A stretch of 40,206 nt of DNA, taken from contig JAGRJY010000056.1 of assembly GCA_020442465.1 (NCBI GenBank), positions 1-40,206 on the forward strand, in the 5' to 3' direction. The DNA comes from Lysobacterales bacterium (GTDB lineage: Bacteria; Pseudomonadota; Gammaproteobacteria; Xanthomonadales; Xanthomonadaceae). This document shows, one piece after another, positions 23,289 through 32,340 of the stretch; the stretch's first letter is position 1, and each line of letters opens with the position of its first letter. The notes under the pieces were generated by a model that was not told the DNA's origin, ran no database searches, and saw only the letters and a program-made list of their open reading frames with translations. Both the position numbers and the translations under genes were made by a program.

Positions 23289-24071
23289 TCAGCTGCCGAA
23301 CTCCGCCCACACCGGCGTGTGGTCGCTGGGTCGCTCCCAGGTGCGCGGCTCCCGGTCGATGCCCGCGGCGCGGCAGGCGCCGCGCAGGGCGTCGCTGACC
23401 AGGACCAGATCGATGCGCAGCCCCAGGTTGCGGCGGAAGCCGGCGGCGCGGTAGTCCCACCAGCTGAAGTGGCCGCCCTCCGCGCAGTGCAGGCGGAAGC
23501 TGTCGTGCAGGCCGAGGTCCAGGATCGAACGCAGGGCGTCGCGCTCGGGTTCGGAGCAGAGGATCTCGCCCGCCCAGGCTGCGGGGTCGTGCACGTCGCG
23601 GTCATCCGGCGCGATGTTGAAATCGCCGATCACCACCAGCCTCGGGTGTCGGCTCAGCTCATCCGCGATCCAGGCCTGCACCGCCTCCAGCCAGCGCAGC
23701 TTGTAGTCGTACTTCTCGTCGCCCACCGCCTTGCCATTGACCACGTACAGGTTGATCACCCGCGTCGAGGTGCCACTGGCATCCACATAGCTGGCGGCGA
23801 TCGCGCGGCGCTGGGGATCGTCGAGGCCTGGCACCCCGGTCTGTACGTCCTGTGCCGACAGCCGCGACAGCAGGGCGACGCCGTTGTAGGTCTTCTGGCC
23901 CGAAAACACGCTGCGGTAGCCGAGTTCGAGCAGGGCGTCCTCGGGAAACCGGTCGTCCTCGAGCTTGGTTTCCTGGATGCCGACGATGTCCGGCTGGCGC
24001 TGGCCGAGCCACTCGGAAAGATGCGGCAGGCGCACGTTCAGCGAATTGACGTTCCAGGAAGCGATCTGCAT
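23289..24071 (-). CDS. xthA: Exodeoxyribonuclease III
   Basis: 260 residues. MQIASWNVNSLNVRLPHL with Asn7, the metal ligand Glu34 (GIQETKLED), the central GDFNIAPDDRDVHD, and the terminal SDHTPVWAEF with the catalytic Asp-His pair are all present. It is an AP endonuclease and 3'-5' exonuclease in base excision repair, of the XthA class. ATG at 24071. Neighbouring genes on this strand (kinase downstream, SGNH esterase 33 bases upstream) have no evident functional link. Confidence 0.96.
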   Translation of the reverse strand: MQIASWNVNSLNVRLPHLSEWLGQRQPDIVGIQETKLEDDRFPEDALLELGYRSVFSGQKTYNGVALLSRLSAQDVQTGVPGLDDPQRRAIAASYVDASGTSTRVINLYVVNGKAVGDEKYDYKLRWLEAVQAWIADELSRHPRLVVIGDFNIAPDDRDVHDPAAWAGEILCSEPERDALRSILDLGLHDSFRLHCAEGGHFSWWDYRAAGFRRNLGLRIDLVLVSDALRGACRAAGIDREPRTWERPSDHTPVWAEFGS

Positions 24072-24104
24072 GTCGGGGCGGTCACTGCGCGAGCAGCCCG
24101 CATG

Positions 24105-24893
24105 CTAGCAGTTCGGGTCGACGGGTCCCGCTTCCGCCTGCTTCGCGGAGACGTCGGCGGCCAGCTCCGGCCAACGCGCGACGGTGCGTTCGGCCAGGTA
24201 GGCCGCCCACTCGGCGCAGGCCGCCGCGTCGGGATGGAACCCGTCCTCGGCGAACCGCTCCGGCCCCAGCTCGAACGGCATGTCGCTGCGCCAGATCCGC
24301 TCGTCGCGCGCGGCCCACGCTGCCGAGCGACGGTTGAGCTGATCGGCGCGCAGGCCGAGCAGGCGGCGCAGGGGGTCGGGAAGCAGCGGAAAACTGGCCA
24401 GCGGCGGCACCGCGCCGACCAGCAAGCGCGCGTTCGGCCGCTGCGCGTGCAGGCGCATGCGCAGCGTGTCGAGCGCGTCGACGAATCGATCGAGGCGGGA
24501 GAAGCCGGTGGCGTCGTTGACGCCAATCGAGACCAGCACCAGATCGGGACGTGCGCCGGCCGCCTCGGCGGCATCCCACTGCGCGACGAGTTCGGTGGAG
24601 TCCGCGCCGTTGCGGCCGCGCCGCTGCCAGCGCACCGGACGTGCGCAGCGCATCGCCAGCTCGTGGGCGAGCCGCACCGGCAGCGACTCCTCGGCACGGT
24701 CCACGCCGACGCCGGCGATGATCGAGTCGCCCAACGCGAGGAACTGCAGCGGACCGGCGGCGTCCTGCGCGGACGACGCGTGGCCGGTGTCGGGGCCGCT
24801 GGCCTCGGGCATGCGCAGCGCGCGGCGACGCACCCACAGGCCCTGCGTGGCGTAGATCGGCAGCGCGCTCCAGAACAGCGTGCTGCGCCACAA
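24105..24893 (-). CDS. SGNH/GDSL-type esterase
   Basis: 262 residues if translation starts at TTG 24893, 20 bases after the prlC stop; the frame itself runs on through prlC and must be cut. An N-terminal hydrophobic stretch (STLFWSALPIYATQGLWVRRR) looks like a membrane anchor or uncleaved signal. Block I FLALGDSIIAG has Ser57; block III GVND has Asn126; block V DGFHPDA gives Asp217 and His220. All four SGNH positions can be assigned. It is a serine ester hydrolase, probably facing the periplasm or attached to the inner membrane; substrate unknown. No ribosome site is clear, and coupling to prlC is likely. Confidence 0.85.
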   Translation of the reverse strand: MWRSTLFWSALPIYATQGLWVRRRALRMPEASGPDTGHASSAQDAAGPLQFLALGDSIIAGVGVDRAEESLPVRLAHELAMRCARPVRWQRRGRNGADSTELVAQWDAAEAAGARPDLVLVSIGVNDATGFSRLDRFVDALDTLRMRLHAQRPNARLLVGAVPPLASFPLLPDPLRRLLGLRADQLNRRSAAWAARDERIWRSDMPFELGPERFAEDGFHPDAAACAEWAAYLAERTVARWPELAADVSAKQAEAGPVDPNC

Positions 24894-24913
24894 CTCGCCG
24901 GGCGGACGCGAAC

Positions 24914-26947
24914 TCAGGCGGCCAATCCGTGGCTGCGTAGCAGCGGTTCCGGGCTCGGCTCGCGGCCGCGAAACGCGACAAAGCTCTCGGCCGCGGGACG
25001 TGAGCCGCCGACCGCGAGAATCTCGCGGCGGAATCGGTGGCCGGTGTGGGTATCGAGCAGGCCCTTCTCCTCGAAGGCGGCGAAGGCGTCGGCCGACAGC
25101 ACTTCGGCCCACAGGTAGCTGTAGTAGCCCGCCGCGTAGCCGCCGGAAAAGATGTGCGTGAACGCGTGCGGAAAGCGCTGCCAGCTGGGCGGGCGCAGCA
25201 CCGCGACCTCGTCGCGCACGCTCTCCAGCACGGTCAGCGGATCGGCCGGTGCCGCCGGGTCGTGCTCGAGGTGCAGGCGGAAATCGAACAGGCCGAACTC
25301 GATCTGGCGCAGCAGGAACAGGCCCGACTGGAAATGCCGGGCCGCATTCATGCGCGTCAGCAGATCCTCCGGCAGGGTGCTGCCGTCGTCGATGTGCGCG
25401 GCGAACAGGTCGAGGGTTTCGCGCTGCCAGCAGAAGTTCTCCATGAACTGGCTGGGCAGTTCGACGGCGTCCCATTCGACGCCACTGATGCCCGACACCG
25501 ACGGCCAGCCGATTTCGGTGAGCATGTGGTGCAGGCCGTGGCCGAACTCGTGGAACAGGGTGACCACGTCGTCATGCGAGACCAGTGCCGGTCGCTCCCC
25601 CGCCGGCGGCGGGAAATTGCAGGTCAGGTAGGCGATCGGCAGGTGCGCGGCGCTGCCCGACATGCGGCTGCGGCACACGTCCATCCACGCGCCGCCGCGC
25701 TTGGCCTGGCGCGCGTAGCAATCCAGATAGAACCCGGCGATCACCCGGCCCTCGCCGTCGAGCACGTCGACGAAGCGCACATCCGGATGCCAGGCCTCGA
25801 TACGCTCGCGCTCGGCAAAGCGCACGCCGAACAGTCGCTCGGCGATGCGCAGCATGCCGTCGAGCACGCGCGGCAGGGCGAAGTAGGGGCGCAGGTCTTC
25901 CTCGCTGAAGCCGAAGCGGGCCTCGCGCTGGCGTTCGCTGGCGAAGGCGATGTCCCAGGGCTGCAGGCTGTCGAGCCCGAGCTCGCTGCGTGCGAATTCG
26001 CCCAGCTCGGCCAGTTCGCGCTCGGCCGCGGGGCGTGCGCGCCGGGCCAGATCGCGCAGGAAGTCGAGCACCTGGGCTGGCGTCGTCGCCATCTTCTCCG
26101 CCAGCGACAGCTCGGCCGCATTGGCGAAGCCGAGCAGATTGGCCGCTTCATGGCGCAGGGCAAGAATGCGCTGGATGCGCTCGCTGTTGTCGAAGCGTCC
26201 AGCGAGCGGGCCCTGGTCCGAGGCGCGCGTCTGCCAGGCGCGATAGACCTCCTCGCGCAGCGCGCGGTCGCGCGCGTGGGTCATCACCGCTTGCACATGC
26301 GGCTGTTTGAGGCCGATGCGGAACGGATGAGACGAAGACTCTTCCCGACGCAGCATGGACAGCGCGGTTTCCGGCAGGCCGTCGACCTCGGCGGCTGTGG
26401 CGTCGCGATGCCATTGATCGGACGCGTCGAGCACCGCCTCCTCGAATTCGGTGGCCAACCGCGACAGCTCCTGCTGGATGGCGCGAAACCGCGAGCGCGC
26501 CGGTTCGTCGAGCGCCACGCCGGCGAGCTCGAAGTCGCGCACCGCATGGTTCAGCACACTGCGTTCCACCTTGCCGAGCTGGCGACGCTCGGCCTCGGCC
26601 TGGAACCCGGCGTAGGCTTCGAACAGCCCCCGGTGCTGGCCGACCTCGCTGTGGTATTCGGTCAGCATCGCCTCGGCCTCGGCGTAGACCTCGCGCAGCG
26701 CCGGGCTGTCGCACACCGAGTGCAGGTGCGAGACCGGCGACCAGCTGCGCTGCAGCGCATCTTCGGCCGACTCGATGTCGGCCAGCCAGGCGGCGAAATC
26801 GGCGGCGCCGGCGTCCGCCGCGCAGCGTTCGACCGCGGCACGCGCGGTCGCGATGCGCGCGCGCACCGCCGGAACCACATGGTCGGGACGGATCGCGGCG
26901 AAGGCGGGCAGGGGCGTGTCGTGCAGCAGCGGGTTGTCGGTGTTCAT
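24914..26947 (-). CDS. prlC: Oligopeptidase A (M3 zinc metallopeptidase)
   Basis: 677 residues, matching E. coli PrlC (680). The start MNTDNPLLHDTPLPAFAAIRPDHVVPAV is typical. The zinc site HEFGH is at 466-470 with the expected downstream region GISGVEWDAVELPSQFMENFCWQ, where the third Glu lies. It degrades peptides, including signal-peptide fragments, in the cytoplasm. The open frame extends 1.7 kb upstream antisense to the patatin gene, which is an artefact of high GC. ATG at 26947; divergent from the patatin gene. Confidence 0.96.
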   Translation of the reverse strand: MNTDNPLLHDTPLPAFAAIRPDHVVPAVRARIATARAAVERCAADAGAADFAAWLADIESAEDALQRSWSPVSHLHSVCDSPALREVYAEAEAMLTEYHSEVGQHRGLFEAYAGFQAEAERRQLGKVERSVLNHAVRDFELAGVALDEPARSRFRAIQQELSRLATEFEEAVLDASDQWHRDATAAEVDGLPETALSMLRREESSSHPFRIGLKQPHVQAVMTHARDRALREEVYRAWQTRASDQGPLAGRFDNSERIQRILALRHEAANLLGFANAAELSLAEKMATTPAQVLDFLRDLARRARPAAERELAELGEFARSELGLDSLQPWDIAFASERQREARFGFSEEDLRPYFALPRVLDGMLRIAERLFGVRFAERERIEAWHPDVRFVDVLDGEGRVIAGFYLDCYARQAKRGGAWMDVCRSRMSGSAAHLPIAYLTCNFPPPAGERPALVSHDDVVTLFHEFGHGLHHMLTEIGWPSVSGISGVEWDAVELPSQFMENFCWQRETLDLFAAHIDDGSTLPEDLLTRMNAARHFQSGLFLLRQIEFGLFDFRLHLEHDPAAPADPLTVLESVRDEVAVLRPPSWQRFPHAFTHIFSGGYAAGYYSYLWAEVLSADAFAAFEEKGLLDTHTGHRFRREILAVGGSRPAAESFVAFRGREPSPEPLLRSHGLAA

Positions 26948-27187
26948 GGTTCTCGATGGGTCTGGAAACGGAGTGGGTCTGGATACGGCAGTCTGAACAG
27001 AGGGTTCGATCGCGAGGGTCATCCGGGCTGGCGGGTGGGCGTGCCGCCGTGCGTCGGTCGGTAGCCGGGGTGGCCGACGAAGTCGGCGCAGGAGCCGGCA
27101 GCTCGCAAAACCATACAGGAGGCTTTCCCTATCTTGGGCCGGATCGCGGCAAGCCAAGTGAAGGCGAAGACGCCGATAAGCTAACGT

Positions 27188-28957
27188 ATGGGCAGGCGTT
27201 GCCGTGGGGACCCTGCCGACGTGGCCAACGAGCTGGACCCGATCACTGCGCACATCGGTCACGTGCTGGCCGGGCATCCGCTGTTCTCCAGCCTGCCGGC
27301 TCCGGTGCGCGACGCCTTGGCGGCGCAGATGGGCTGGCTGGTACTGCCTGGCGGCGCCCAGCTGTTCGACCAGGGCGCGGCGGCCGACGGCATGTATCTG
27401 CTGATCGTCGGGCGCCTGCGCGCCACGCGCCAGCTCGAGCAGGGCGGCGAGCGTGAGCTCGGCGACATCGTGCCCGGCGAGACCATCGGCGAGACCGGGC
27501 TGATCGCCCAGGCGCCGCGCAATGCACGGGTGGTGGCGATTCGCGACAGCGAACTGCTGTTCCTGCCGCAGCACGGCTTCGAGCAGTTCTCGCGCATGCA
27601 GCCGGAGGGGATGATGTGGCTGGCGCGCGTCGCCCTGCGACGCAGCTACGTCGGCGCGGCGCCGAAGACCGGGTTCTCCAGCTACGTGGTGCTGCCGGCC
27701 TCGATGGAAACCCACGCCGAGACCTTCGCCAGGCAGCTGTGTGATGTGCTGGGCCGCGACCGCCCGGTGCGCCTGGTCGATGCCTCCGAGGAGCAGAAGC
27801 TCTCGCTCGCCGAACACGCTGCCTGGGAGGCCGAGGGCGGACTGATCGTCTATCTCGCGGGCCACGACCCGGCCGCGCGGCGCCGTTGCCTGCGCCAGTC
27901 CGACTGCGCGCTGCTGGTAGCGAATGCCGATCGCCCGGCGGCTCTGCAGTCGCGGCTCGCTTTGCCGGGCCACGGAGCACGTCTGCCGCTCCACGTGGTG
28001 CTGCTGCAGTCCGCCGACAGCAAGCCGGGCAGCACTGCCGAATGGCTGCAGCGGCTTCCCGACCACCTCGGTCACCATCACGTGCGCGACGAACACGACG
28101 TGGCGCGGGTGGCGCGCCGGCTCACTGGCCGTGCTACCGGCATCGTGCTGTCCGGCGGCGGTGCCCGCGGCTTCGCCCATCTCGGCGTCGTGCGCGCGCT
28201 GCGTGAGGCCGGCCGCGCCATCGACTACGTCGGCGGATGCAGCATCGGCGCGATCATCGGCGCGGGACTCGCCGCCGGCTGGTCGGACGAGGAAATGCGC
28301 GAGCGATTCCGCCGCTATTTCGTCGATTCCAATCCGCTGTCGGACTGGACCTTGCCGCTGGTGGCGCTGCGTTCCGGGTCGAGCGTCAGCGCGCGCCTGC
28401 GCTCGGCCTTCGGCACCACCGACATCGAGGACCTGCCGCTGCCGTTCTTCAGCGTGTGCAGCAACCTGTCCGACGGTGCCCTCGAAGTGCACGAGCACGG
28501 CACCCTGTGGCGCGCGCTGCGCGCATCCTCGGCGATACCCGGCGTATTGCCGCCGGTGTTCAGCGCCGGCAACGTCCTGGTCGACGGTGGAGTCATCGAC
28601 AACCTGCCGGTCGACGAGATGCGCAAGCGGCTCGCCGGCGACATCGTCGCGGTCGACGTGGGTGGCCACTACCGGCTCGAAGCCCAGGTCGAAGAGACCG
28701 AGCTGCCACCCTGGTGGCGCCTCGTCGGCAACTGGTTCCGCCAGCGCAAGCGACCCACCATCGCGCAGATCCTGCTGCGTTCCGGCATGGTCAACTCACT
28801 GGCCACCACCCGCCGCCGCCGGCGCCAGACCCAGATGCTCATCACCCCGCAGCTCGAAGGCATCGAACTGCTCGACTGGGCCGCCTTCGAGCGCGCCGAA
28901 GCGGCAGGTTATGAACACACCTGCGCCCTCCTCGAAGCCGGCGCCGCGCACGACTGA
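27188..28957 (+). CDS. NTE-type patatin-like phospholipase with cyclic-nucleotide-binding-like domain
   Basis: 589 residues. Residues about 25-140 form a cNMP-binding-like domain (HPLFSSLPAPVRDAL, GETIGETGLIAQAPRNARVVA). A middle region (about 160-310) joins it to the patatin domain, which has the oxyanion loop GGGARG at 323-328, the nucleophile Ser352 in GCSIG, and the dyad Asp466 in DGG. This is the layout of bacterial neuropathy-target-esterase homologues, which hydrolyse lysophospholipids. There is no N-terminal transmembrane helix, unlike eukaryotic NTE. ATG at 27188 or GTG at 27221 could start it; neither has a strong ribosome site. Divergent from prlC. Confidence 0.92.
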   Translation: MGRRCRGDPADVANELDPITAHIGHVLAGHPLFSSLPAPVRDALAAQMGWLVLPGGAQLFDQGAAADGMYLLIVGRLRATRQLEQGGERELGDIVPGETIGETGLIAQAPRNARVVAIRDSELLFLPQHGFEQFSRMQPEGMMWLARVALRRSYVGAAPKTGFSSYVVLPASMETHAETFARQLCDVLGRDRPVRLVDASEEQKLSLAEHAAWEAEGGLIVYLAGHDPAARRRCLRQSDCALLVANADRPAALQSRLALPGHGARLPLHVVLLQSADSKPGSTAEWLQRLPDHLGHHHVRDEHDVARVARRLTGRATGIVLSGGGARGFAHLGVVRALREAGRAIDYVGGCSIGAIIGAGLAAGWSDEEMRERFRRYFVDSNPLSDWTLPLVALRSGSSVSARLRSAFGTTDIEDLPLPFFSVCSNLSDGALEVHEHGTLWRALRASSAIPGVLPPVFSAGNVLVDGGVIDNLPVDEMRKRLAGDIVAVDVGGHYRLEAQVEETELPPWWRLVGNWFRQRKRPTIAQILLRSGMVNSLATTRRRRRQTQMLITPQLEGIELLDWAAFERAEAAGYEHTCALLEAGAAHD

Positions 28958-29106
28958 CCCCTGCGCCGGGTAGCCTGAGCCCGTCGCCAGCAATGCATAT
29001 CGATAGCGCGCCACGGCTCTCTTCCGAGATCGCCTGATTCCCCACACACAGCGCCCAGCTAGCGGCGCCTGTTCGCAGTGAGTCCGGCACGACGTCGCGA
29101 CCGCGC

Positions 29107-29216
29107 CGCTCCCGGAGGCCCCTTGAGTCAAGGGGCCGGCTGCACGCGCTAGCGTGCTGCGGGGATGTGGATGCGAGATCCCCTCGAACGAAGTCCGAGT
29201 CATCGGGTTCCATCCG
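29107..29216 (+). repeat. Palindromic repeat copy A
   Basis: The first 65 bases (29107-29171) are identical to 29422-29486. They contain a perfect 9-bp hairpin at 29117-29137 (GGCCCCTTG, loop AGT), a second stem at 29142-29157 (GCACGC/GCGTGC), and a third GGGGAT/ATCCCC. The 3' part has diverged from copies B and C. Confidence 0.85.
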
Positions 29217-29238
29217 CGTCGACCCTTCCAGGTCGCCC

Positions 29239-29327
29239 GCTGCACGCGCAGCGTGCAGCGGGGATGTGGAAGCGAGATCCCCTCCCGCGAAGCCCGATCG
29301 ATTGCGCTCCAACACCGCGTCCCACTT
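29239..29327 (+). repeat. Palindromic repeat copy B
   Basis: Lacks the first hairpin of copies A and C but has a perfect 9-bp hairpin at 29239-29259 (GCTGCACGC, loop GCA). 29260-29327 matches 29476-29543 at 67 of 68 bases. GGGGAT (29260-29265) pairs with ATCCCC (29277-29282). Confidence 0.85.
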
Positions 29328-29421
29328 ATCGAAATGCTTTCATCCAACCTCTACCGTATGGCGACGAGGTGCTGACGGTTGTTCGAGCCCAACGCGCCCG
29401 AAGCCATCTGGGCGACCGTCG

Positions 29422-29543
29422 CGCTCCCGGAGGCCCCTTGAGTCAAGGGGCCGGCTGCACGCGCTAGCGTGCTGCGGGGATGTGGAAGCGAGATCCCCTC
29501 CAGCGAAGCCCGATCGATTGCGCTCCAACACCGCGTCCCACTT
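29422..29543 (+). repeat. Palindromic repeat copy C (full length)
   Basis: The longest copy, joining the 65 bases shared with A to the 68 shared with B. It ends CGCGTCCCACTT, as B does. Its mosaic identity suggests recent duplication or gene conversion among the three. Confidence 0.85.
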
Positions 29544-29711
29544 CCGGGTCGGGAACGATTCAGCCCCGCCATGGTCGGATGCAGCAGAGTCCCGTGCCGA
29601 CCCTGCCGGCCAAGGGAACAATCGAATCAGGTCGGATCGCCTCGCGCGATCCGGTCGGTGGCATGGCGTGCCCACGGGCGCGTGCAGGCCTTTGGTACAG
29701 GCGGAGTGACC

Positions 29712-30719
29712 ATGACACAACCGTTGCGCGTACTGATGCCGATGGCGGCCGTTCTCGCCGCCGTGGTGGTGCTGGCGGCGCTGATCGCGCCCGGATTGAC
29801 CCACGCCTTCCAGGCCTCGCCCTGGTTCAACGGGCTGATCGTGCTGGTGTTCCTGATCGGCGTCGCGGTCAACCTGCGCGGCGTGCTCCGCCTGCAGCAG
29901 GAAGTGCAGTGGATCGAGGCGTTCAGGCGCAGTGATCCCGCGCGGCCGCCCAGCCGGCCGCCGATCCTGCTGCTGCCGATGGCCAAACTGCTCGGACGCG
30001 ATGCGCGCAAACCGCATTCGCTGTCGACCATGTCGATGCGTTCGCTGCTCGACTCGGTCTATCTTCGTCTCGAAGAACAGCGCGATCTGTCGCGCTACCT
30101 GGTGGGCTTGCTGATCTTCCTCGGTCTGCTCGGTACGTTCTGGGGCCTGCTGCGCACGATCGCTTCAGTCAGCGACATCATCGCCGGGCTGTCCGCCGGC
30201 AGCGATGCGCTGGCGATGTTCGAAGCGCTCAAGACCCGGCTGCGCGAGCCGCTGTCGGGCATGGCCACCAGCTTTTCGACCTCGCTGTTCGGCTTGGCCG
30301 GCTCGCTGGTGCTCGGCTTGCTGGAGCTGTTCGCCGGCCGCGCCTCGAATCGCTTCTATGCCGAACTCGAAGACTGGCTGTCGGGCATGACCCGGCTGTC
30401 ATCGGGAGGCGCGCTCGAGGCCGACGCCGAGACTTCGGTGCCCTCGTTCGTGCAGGCGCTGCTCGAGCAGACCGCCGAGGGCCTCGAGCGCATGCAGCGC
30501 GCCCTGGTCGAAAGCGAACGCGAGCGTCGCGGCGCGCACGAGCAGCTGGCTGAACTCGGTGTTCAGCTGGCCAAGCTGGGCGAGACCCAGGCCGAGCTGA
30601 AGTCGGTGCTGCGCCAGCTGGGGAGTCAGGAGTCGGGCATGAGCGATGACCTGCGCAACGAGTTCCGCCTGCTGACACGCACGCTTTCCGCAGCGCTGGA
30701 TGGCCGGCGGCAGGGCTGA
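29712..30719 (+). CDS. MotA/TolQ/ExbB-like proton channel subunit
   Basis: 335 residues from the ATG at 29712. Two N-terminal membrane helices (about 9-31 and 37-55) precede a cytoplasmic stretch with LPMAKLLGR and SLDSVYLRL-like sequence; two more helices (YLVGLLIFLGLLGTFWGLLRTI and TSLFGLAGSLVLGLLELF) carry the MotA/ExbB signature, with REPLSGMATSFSTSLFGLAGS before the last. The C-terminal 100 residues are a coiled coil (LVESERERRGAHEQLAELGVQLAKLGETQAELKSVL). It pairs with the OmpA-like protein encoded 12 bases on. No flagellar genes are nearby, so this is an orphan stator-like channel rather than a motility gene. Substrate or partner unknown. Confidence 0.88.
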   Translation: MTQPLRVLMPMAAVLAAVVVLAALIAPGLTHAFQASPWFNGLIVLVFLIGVAVNLRGVLRLQQEVQWIEAFRRSDPARPPSRPPILLLPMAKLLGRDARKPHSLSTMSMRSLLDSVYLRLEEQRDLSRYLVGLLIFLGLLGTFWGLLRTIASVSDIIAGLSAGSDALAMFEALKTRLREPLSGMATSFSTSLFGLAGSLVLGLLELFAGRASNRFYAELEDWLSGMTRLSSGGALEADAETSVPSFVQALLEQTAEGLERMQRALVESERERRGAHEQLAELGVQLAKLGETQAELKSVLRQLGSQESGMSDDLRNEFRLLTRTLSAALDGRRQG

Positions 30720-30731
30720 CGGAACCGTCCG

Positions 30732-31862
30732 ATGACTACGCTGGCCGCCCGCCGACGCCGCAGCATCGATTTCTGGCCCGGATTCGTCGACGCGCTGAGC
30801 GCGTTGCTGATGGTGCTGGTCTTCCTGCTGATGGTCTTCACCCTCGGCCAGTTCGTGCTCAGCGATGCACTCAGCGGGCGCGACAAGGCGCTGGAAAAAA
30901 TGAGCGCGGAACTCGCCGAGCTGTCGCGGGTGCTGAGCATGGAGCGCGCAGCCAAACTGCAGGCGCTGTCCGACGTGGGTGAACTCTCCGCATCGTTGGG
31001 CGATACCAGCCGCGAGCGCGATGCGCTGCGGCTGCGGCTGGACGAGACCAGCGCCAGCCTGACCCAGACCAGCGCCTTGCTGGAGGGCAGTCGCGACGAA
31101 GCAGCGCGCCTGGCCGCCGATATCGCCGCACTCAGCGAGCTCAAGAGGCAACTCGAAGCCGAGGTCGCCACGCGCCTGGCCGAGCTCGAAACCACCCGCG
31201 ACCGGCTCACCGCGCAAACCGAGCTGTCGGCCAAGTCGGCCGCCCAGGTCGAACTGCTGAATCGCCAGCTTGCCGCCTTGCGTGCACAGCTCGACGAGAT
31301 CACCGCCGCGCTGGATCTGCAGCGGGCCGCGAGCGAGGCCAAGGACCTGCAGATTGCCGACCTCGGCCGCCAGCTCAATCTGGCGCTGGCCAACAAGGTG
31401 CAGGAGCTATCGCGCTACCGCTCGAATTTCTTCGGCCGTCTGCGCGAGATTCTCGGCAATCGCGAAGACGTGGTGGTGGTCGGCGACCGCTTCATCGTGC
31501 CGTCCGAGCTGCTGTTTCCGTCCGGCTCGGATGCGCTGTCGCCCACCGCGGCGATCCAGCTCGACCGCCTCGCGGCCACGCTGCGCGAAGTGACCGCAGA
31601 GATTCCTTCCGGCATCGACTGGGTGCTGCGCATCGACGGGCACACCGATCGTCGACCGATCAGTACGGCCCGGTTTCCCTCCAACTGGGAACTTTCCGCA
31701 GCCCGCGCGATCGCAATCGTCAAACACCTCGTTGCCGCGGGCATTCCGGCGAACCGGCTCGCGGCGAATGGATTCGGCGAGTTCCAACCGCTCGACTCCG
31801 GCAACAGTGAAGCCGCGTTCTCCCGCAATCGTCGCATCGAAATCCAGCTGACCAACCGGTGA
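30732..31862 (+). CDS. MotB-like peptidoglycan-binding protein with long coiled coil
   Basis: 376 residues. One N-terminal membrane helix (about 14-42; FWPGFVDALSALLMVLVFLLMVF) contains Asp20 at the position of the proton-carrying Asp of MotB. Residues about 45-225 form a long coiled coil rich in Ala, Leu, Glu and Arg. The C-terminal OmpA domain has LRIDGHTDRRPISTARFPSNWELSAARA and FSRNRRIEIQLT, the peptidoglycan-binding signature. With the preceding gene it would make a proton-driven complex that reaches the cell wall. The coiled coil of some 180 residues is much longer than in flagellar MotB. Related pairs occur in Zorya defence loci, but the other Zorya genes are absent here. Confidence 0.9.
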   Translation: MTTLAARRRRSIDFWPGFVDALSALLMVLVFLLMVFTLGQFVLSDALSGRDKALEKMSAELAELSRVLSMERAAKLQALSDVGELSASLGDTSRERDALRLRLDETSASLTQTSALLEGSRDEAARLAADIAALSELKRQLEAEVATRLAELETTRDRLTAQTELSAKSAAQVELLNRQLAALRAQLDEITAALDLQRAASEAKDLQIADLGRQLNLALANKVQELSRYRSNFFGRLREILGNREDVVVVGDRFIVPSELLFPSGSDALSPTAAIQLDRLAATLREVTAEIPSGIDWVLRIDGHTDRRPISTARFPSNWELSAARAIAIVKHLVAAGIPANRLAANGFGEFQPLDSGNSEAAFSRNRRIEIQLTNR

Positions 31863-31926
31863 TCTCCATGGCGCTTCGCACGTACGAGTCGCATCGCTCA
31901 GCCAGCTGCTTCGGGAGGGCTCACGG

Positions 31927-32268
31927 ATGAGTCTGCTGACATGGGTGCTGATCGGGACAGCAGCATTGGTGGTGGCGTCGAACCTGCTCTTCGTCGCTGC
32001 TTCGCTGGCCTGCTACCGACTGCGCGAACGGCGATGGCCAGACCGTCTGCCGATCGGCATTCCGCTGCTCTCGATGCTGCTGCTCGGCGCGGCCTGGCTA
32101 CAGAGCGCCGAAGGCCTTCCCGGCGCAGCCTATGCGCTGGTGCCGCTGGATGCCGGCGGCCCGCTGGGATGGCTGTGTGCCTGGGGCTGGCGCCGTGCCC
32201 ATGCGCGGCGTCCGCTGCGCGCCGCACCGCGCGCAGCGTCGTGGGTCGCGCCGCCGCAGAACGGCTGA
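31927..32268 (+). CDS. Small membrane protein of unknown function
   Basis: 113 residues. Membrane helices at about 5-28 (TWVLIGTAALVVASNLLFVAAS) and 42-59 (IGIPLLSMLLLGAAWLQS), a short loop, a third weakly hydrophobic segment (LGWLCAWGW), and a basic Ala/Arg-rich tail. GGAGG lies ten bases before the ATG. It follows the OmpA-like gene by 64 bases and may belong to the same operon. I do not recognise a family. Confidence 0.6.
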   Translation: MSLLTWVLIGTAALVVASNLLFVAASLACYRLRERRWPDRLPIGIPLLSMLLLGAAWLQSAEGLPGAAYALVPLDAGGPLGWLCAWGWRRAHARRPLRAAPRAASWVAPPQNG

Positions 32269-32340
32269 GGAGCGCGTCGCCGGTCGGTCCGCCATCGCCG
32301 CGGATTGGTCGTCTGCGATGCCCCGTTGTGTGCAACATTT

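Larger units (their letters stand above)
28958..29711. other. Long intergenic region carrying a triple repeat family
   Basis: 754 bases between the patatin gene and the MotA-like gene. Three copies of a palindrome-rich repeat (separate entries) fill about 29107-29543. Open frames crossing it simply translate the repeats (for example RNRSGFAGGDLASTSP on the minus strand) and are not genes. The last 168 bases should hold the promoter of the following operon; none was recognised. Confidence 0.7.

Noticed and set aside
26956..28669. 1251-residue version of oligopeptidase A
   Set aside because: The extra N-terminus is antisense to the patatin gene; family homology starts at the ATG at 26947.
28796..30017. 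Minus-strand proteins of 157-225 residues in the repeat region
   Set aside because: They translate the three repeat copies (RNRSGFAGGDLASTSP and similar) and run antisense into the MotA-like gene.
29712..31862. Zorya anti-phage system (ZorAB)
   Set aside because: The MotA/MotB-like pair fits ZorA and ZorB in outline, but no ZorC, ZorD helicase or ZorE nuclease follows, and signalling genes flank it instead.
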